From NCBI GenBank assembly GCA_017163975.1, contig JAFFSR010000264.1, forward strand, positions 1,860,001-1,924,000: a stretch of DNA of 64,000 nucleotides, given 5' to 3'. A program made the translations under genes and the position numbers. Position 1 is the first letter of the stretch; every line of letters begins with the position of its first letter. The notes under the pieces were generated by a model that saw only the letters and a program-made list of their open reading frames with translations, did not search any database and was not told the origin of the DNA. This document shows positions 60,455 to 64,000 of this stretch, piece after piece. This stretch comes from Anastatus disparis. Taxonomy: Eukaryota > Arthropoda > Insecta > Hymenoptera > Eupelmidae.

Positions 60455-60526
60455 TATAGAGCGGGATTTGAACTTGGGACCTCGAGATTACGAATCTATC
60501 GCTCCACCGACTGAGCTACTGAGGAC
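60455..60526 (-). pseudogene. tRNA-Thr(CGU)-like sequence, degenerate
   Basis: On the minus strand the D-arm TAGCTCAGTCGGTGGAGC is canonical, and the anticodon loop TTCGTAA gives anticodon CGT. A T-loop TTCAAAT and the 3' CCCGC follow at the right spacing. But the T-stem pairs at only two of five positions, the two outer anticodon-stem pairs are mismatched, and the acceptor stem does not pair. It is therefore a tRNA pseudogene or a tRNA-derived repeat head. No A-rich tail is seen. Confidence 0.5.
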
Positions 60527-60640
60527 CTTTATATCTCTATCAATAATTTTATTAGTCATAACTAATAAGATTAAATTTCTATTATCATTGAGCTTATTTT
60601 AATACTTGAAAAATGTTGTTGGATTCTTTATTTATTTTTC

Positions 60641-60701
60641 TTAAAAAAACATGGGGCGCATACAATACATAATAATAAACATGCGCCCCATGTTTTTTTA
60701 A
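60641..60701. repeat. Perfect 21-bp inverted repeat (hairpin)
   Basis: The left arm ends in CATGGGGCGCAT, and the right arm begins ATGCGCCCCATG; the match runs 21 bp with no mismatch, and the loop is 19 bp. TTAA forms both outer ends. It could be a tiny MITE remnant or a small-RNA-like hairpin. Confidence 0.7.
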
Positions 60702-60852
60702 TTTCAAATCAGTATTCATTTCTCATTTTATTACACATTATTTTATACTTTTTGGTTCATTATAAAAACGTAGTACATTAAAAAGTTTTTTTTTATTTTT
60801 AATATTTTTTAATATATTATTGTTTGATTTCTATCGAAGTACTTTTAACTGA

Positions 60853-61516
60853 CTAGGAGAGTATCAGACCTCCGGATCACGGATTTTGCTCAAACTTTGG
60901 GATAAGTTTTAAGATGTCAAAATATGGAAGGAAACAGAATTTTAGACCCCAACGCTCAATATTTCCCTAGTTACAGGCAATTAAAGAAAATCACTAAAAA
61001 AGTTACTAGATTTTCAAACGCTTACAGTTCCTTAGCATTGATACTTAGGAGCATGAAACTTTTTTTAAATGAAAGCTGAGTTCAAATCCTTTCGAAATAG
61101 TAGTTATAGCATGTCAAAATATTATTTTTTCCCAAAGTCATAGCGTAATAAACATTAGACCCAATTTCAGCTTTTATTATTAATTAATGTTTTAAAAAGA
61201 AAAATCAGGTCCAATATTTATCACGCTATAACTTTAAGAAAAAATAATATTTTGACATGCTATAACTACTATTTCGAATGGATTTGAACTCAGCTTTCAT
61301 TTAAAAAAAGTTTCATGCTCCTAAGTATCAATGCTAAGGAACTGTAAGCGTTTGAAAATCTAGTAACTTTTTTAGTGATTTTCTTTAATTGCCTGTAACT
61401 AGGGAAATATTGAGCGTTGGGGTCTAAAATTCTGTTTCCTTCCATATTTTGACATCATAAAACTTATCCCAAAGTTTGAGCAAAATCCGTGATCCGGAGG
61501 TCTGATACTCTCCTAG
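60853..61516. mobile_element. Foldback element family F, copy F4, with TGA duplication
   Basis: It is 664 bp, the same length as F3. It starts CTAGGAGAGTATCAGACC and ends in the mirror. TGA flanks both ends (60850-60852 and 61517-61519). The arms hold TTTTGCTCAAACTTTGGGAT and AACGCTCAATATTTCCCTAG words shared with F1 and F3. The small open frame of F3 has stops here. Confidence 0.85.
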
Positions 61517-61926
61517 TGAGAAATGGTTTTTGTCAGAACTATTTTTTTCCAAACCTCTTATCGTTTTGTTCTTGACAGTAAATTTTTGTTTTTTTCATGC
61601 CCGCATGCATTGAAGAAAGGATCGTATAAGTCTTTTTGAATTTATATGTACATGAATTTCTCGTTATTTTATTTTATAAAACCATATTTTTGAATTTCTT
61701 ATGGAAAGCTCTTGAGAGATATATTGATTTTATACATTTTCTAAAATTATTATTTCTTATATCTAAAATTATGCTTGGATAATGTTGTTTAGAAATTTAT
61801 TTTTTTATCATCACGTAGCTTATTCTGAAAATAAATCAATACTCCACTGGATAAAATAGAATATAGAAAAATGACGAAATGATTCTTCTCATCATACTTT
61901 TGCTGAAGAGTTAGATAGATTACCTT

Positions 61927-62598
61927 CCAAAAATCTCTAGCATTGATTATAAGAGATCCAGGTTTCCATATCATAAATTCTGCTTAAATTTTAAGATAAG
62001 TTTTCAGGTGTCAAAATATAGCGAATACTAGAATTTTAGACCTTAACGTTTTGAAAAGATCAAATTATTAAAATTTTTAGCTTTATTTCAAGAAAACATT
62101 AAGATTAATGCTATTTTTTAAATCGTCTAGAAAATATCTTGGGTGCATCTATAAATATATAAAATGAAGAGAAAGAAACAACTCTTTATATATACATCTT
62201 GTAAAATTAAAACATTCTTTATTCCTCAAAAATTATCAAACTTTACAAATAGATACCAAAAGATAGATAAAATATAGGCAAAATTTCTATACATTTAGAT
62301 TGCTTAACTTTGAACTTTAATAACTTTTGAAGAGGGTAGTATAATTTAATTCTGTAAAAGTTAAATTAAAGCTTGTTTCTTTTAGCTTAATATAATAAAT
62401 TTACAGATGTACATAACATTCTTTTAGGCTAAAAAACTGTTTGAAAAAAAATATTTTGTTAAAATAAATCTAAAAATATCAATAACTTCAGTTTTTATAA
62501 CGCGTCTCAAATTCTGGTTTTCTCCAAATTTTGACACCTGCAAACTTATCCCAAAGGTTGTACAAAATCCATGATCTTGAAACCGGAGACTCTTTTGG
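61927..62598. mobile_element. Foldback element family F, degraded copy F5
   Basis: The arms mirror each other less well than in F3 and F4. Words such as AAGATAAGTTTTCAGGTGTC and CACCTGCAAACTTATCCC near the two ends identify the family. The right end is followed by TGATAGAAATCCG, which looks like the start of the MITE family, as at F3. The left target copy is unclear. Confidence 0.6.
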
Positions 62599-63115
62599 TG
62601 ATAGAAATCCGATTTTAGAGTGGAATTCACTTGCATGTAACAGGAATTCTTCTTGTTTCATGTACTGAAACTTCAGCTGAGCCTTTGTATTTCTGCTATT
62701 TTTGTTCGTAATAACAAAAGTTTGAAACTAATGATTTTTTTGGAAATTTTCTGAGGGATGGATTAATGTTCTTTATTTTAATGAAAGAAATTAATTTTTT
62801 TATAATAATTGTCTTTAATAATTTTACTTTTTCTGAAAATATCAGATTGAAAAACCCATAGATGTGGATTCACACTAGTATACAGTTTGAGGCTTAATAA
62901 AACATAAAATCTATTTCTTCCAAATATACTAATCGCTAGTGAAATAGTATTTAATTGAAATAAATAAACACTAACTGCAAGTAAAAAAAATATTTGATTA
63001 AAATAAATTTTTCAAAATATCTTTCCATTTTCAAGAAGTAGATTTGGTATTGATTTTAAAAGAGTGCTTTTAAGTGGAATGCTCTTTTTGCTTCGGGAGG
63101 GCTTTTTTCTTAGTG
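62599..63115. mobile_element. CACTGAGAGAAAT MITE family, degraded copy M6
   Basis: It starts TGATAGAAATCCGATTTTAG next to F5 and ends TTTTTCTTAGTG. Internal words such as AGGAATTCTTCTTGTTTCAT and AAGTGGAATGCTCTTTTTGC match the family at lower identity. Length is near 517 bp. Confidence 0.55.
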
Positions 63116-63741
63116 TGGTTTGTGTATAAGTTATTTGTATGAAAATAATTTTTTCAGTAACATTTATGTCTAACTAATTCAATTATTTATTTGTTTATTG
63201 TTATTGATTGTTCGCGCTTTTAAATTGATAAAAGTGATTATTGGAATTATTTCTCAATTTTCTATTAGCTTTATTAATCTTGAAATTAAAAAATTAATTA
63301 AAATCTAATTAGGTCATACTGTATTTATATAAAATAAGCTAGTTTAATTACTACTTTGTTTCAATAAAATAATTAAATATTAAGAATTATATGTATAACT
63401 TTTGTAAAAAAAATTTAATTCAATTAAATAATATTCTTTTAAAAATAGAATAGAGTACTAGTTATCATCGTAACAGCTAATGAATATATGTTTTTCAACT
63501 ACAAGTAAATTTTTAGAGAGGTATTTTTATTTTAGGGGCAAGTAGAACAAATTCATCGAAAAATTGTGAGATGATTTTTATAACTGGAATATTCATAAAT
63601 AAGTATTTTTCATATTGTTTTTTAATTGAATGTTATCTGATGTTTCATCTTATATGGATAATATTACTATTTAATTAAATTTTTTTATTGATAAATAAAA
63701 AAAATTTACACTTGTTTATGAGAGAGTAAAAAATTACTATA
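63116..63741. other. Intergenic sequence, nothing recognised
   Basis: AT-rich spacer with no supported gene or repeat boundary. Confidence 0.4.
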
Positions 63742-64000
63742 CATCGAGAGAGTTTCGATTTAGAAGAAAGTGGAACCTACTTGTAGTTAGCAGAAATTCT
63801 TCTTGTCTTACGTGCATAATAATGATCTGCTTTATTTAAGAATAAAATCTATTTCCTCTGTATCCATTAACCTCAATAGGATAAGTTTTTTATTAAAATA
63901 AATAAACATTAAGTGACAGTAGATATAGATAAACAACACATACATTTACAAAATAATATTTTCCACTTCCAAGAAGTAGATTTTGTATTGATTTAAAAGA
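63742..64000. mobile_element. CACTGAGAGAAAT MITE family, partial copy M7 at window end
   Basis: It starts CGAGAGAGTTTCGATTTAG and continues with AGCAGAAATTCTTCTTGTC and ATAATGATCTGCTTTA, which match the left half of the family. It runs past the window end. Confidence 0.55.

Overview
The window looks like nuclear DNA from an insect, most likely a hymenopteran (a parasitoid wasp is my best guess). It is very AT-rich. It carries part of an insect 7tm_6 odorant receptor with hymenopteran-type motifs, an insect NPC2-type (ML-domain) secreted lipid carrier with introns, and a very dense load of DNA transposons and foldback elements. I see no bacterial operon, no rRNA and no CRISPR. Gene density is low: two ordinary genes, one zinc-finger gene present twice in a palindrome, one LINE, remnants of LTR elements, one tRNA-like sequence, and many MITE or foldback repeats.

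Layout. 1-3000: the first four exons of an odorant receptor on the minus strand; the 3' exons are not visible. 3000-15800: no recognisable gene, several inverted-repeat elements, an array of degenerate ~150-bp repeats, and one GC-richer promoter-like block. 15876-28900: a rearranged locus. A C2H2 zinc-finger gene with an N-terminal FRPW motif sits in both arms of a palindrome (arms about 3.08 kb, spacer 203 bp). The left copy (minus strand) is intact; the right copy (plus strand) lacks one T. Its 3' flank and a truncated LTR are also tandemly duplicated (~1.5 kb units). The right arm ends in a solo LTR with an AGTA target-site duplication, and that LTR holds a TTAA-flanked MITE and a 4.4-kb Jockey-like LINE. 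The left arm supplies the empty site for both insertions.

28900-41200: a BEL/Pao pol remnant, a ~1.06-kb foldback with TA target sites, a 3.0-kb palindromic element set in a minisatellite, more TTAA elements, and GC-rich hairpins with AATAGTA/TACTATT ends. 41233-43174: a complete three-exon NPC2 gene with a MITE in intron 2. 43200-48300: repeats, including one foldback inserted inside a MITE terminus with a TGA duplication. 48300-60400: long AT-rich sequence with no gene I can support. 60455-64000: a degenerate tRNA-like sequence, a perfect 21-bp hairpin, two foldbacks and MITE relics.

The odorant receptor and the NPC2 carrier both fit chemosensory or lipid-transport roles but are 38 kb apart; nothing shows that they act together. 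The most unusual part is the palindromic zinc-finger locus. Its fingers 2 and 3 resemble EGR/KLF fingers and would be expected to prefer GC-rich sites, and its promoter-proximal DNA is present in both arms. All calls are by eye; identities of repeat superfamilies rest on termini and target-site duplications, not on a database search.
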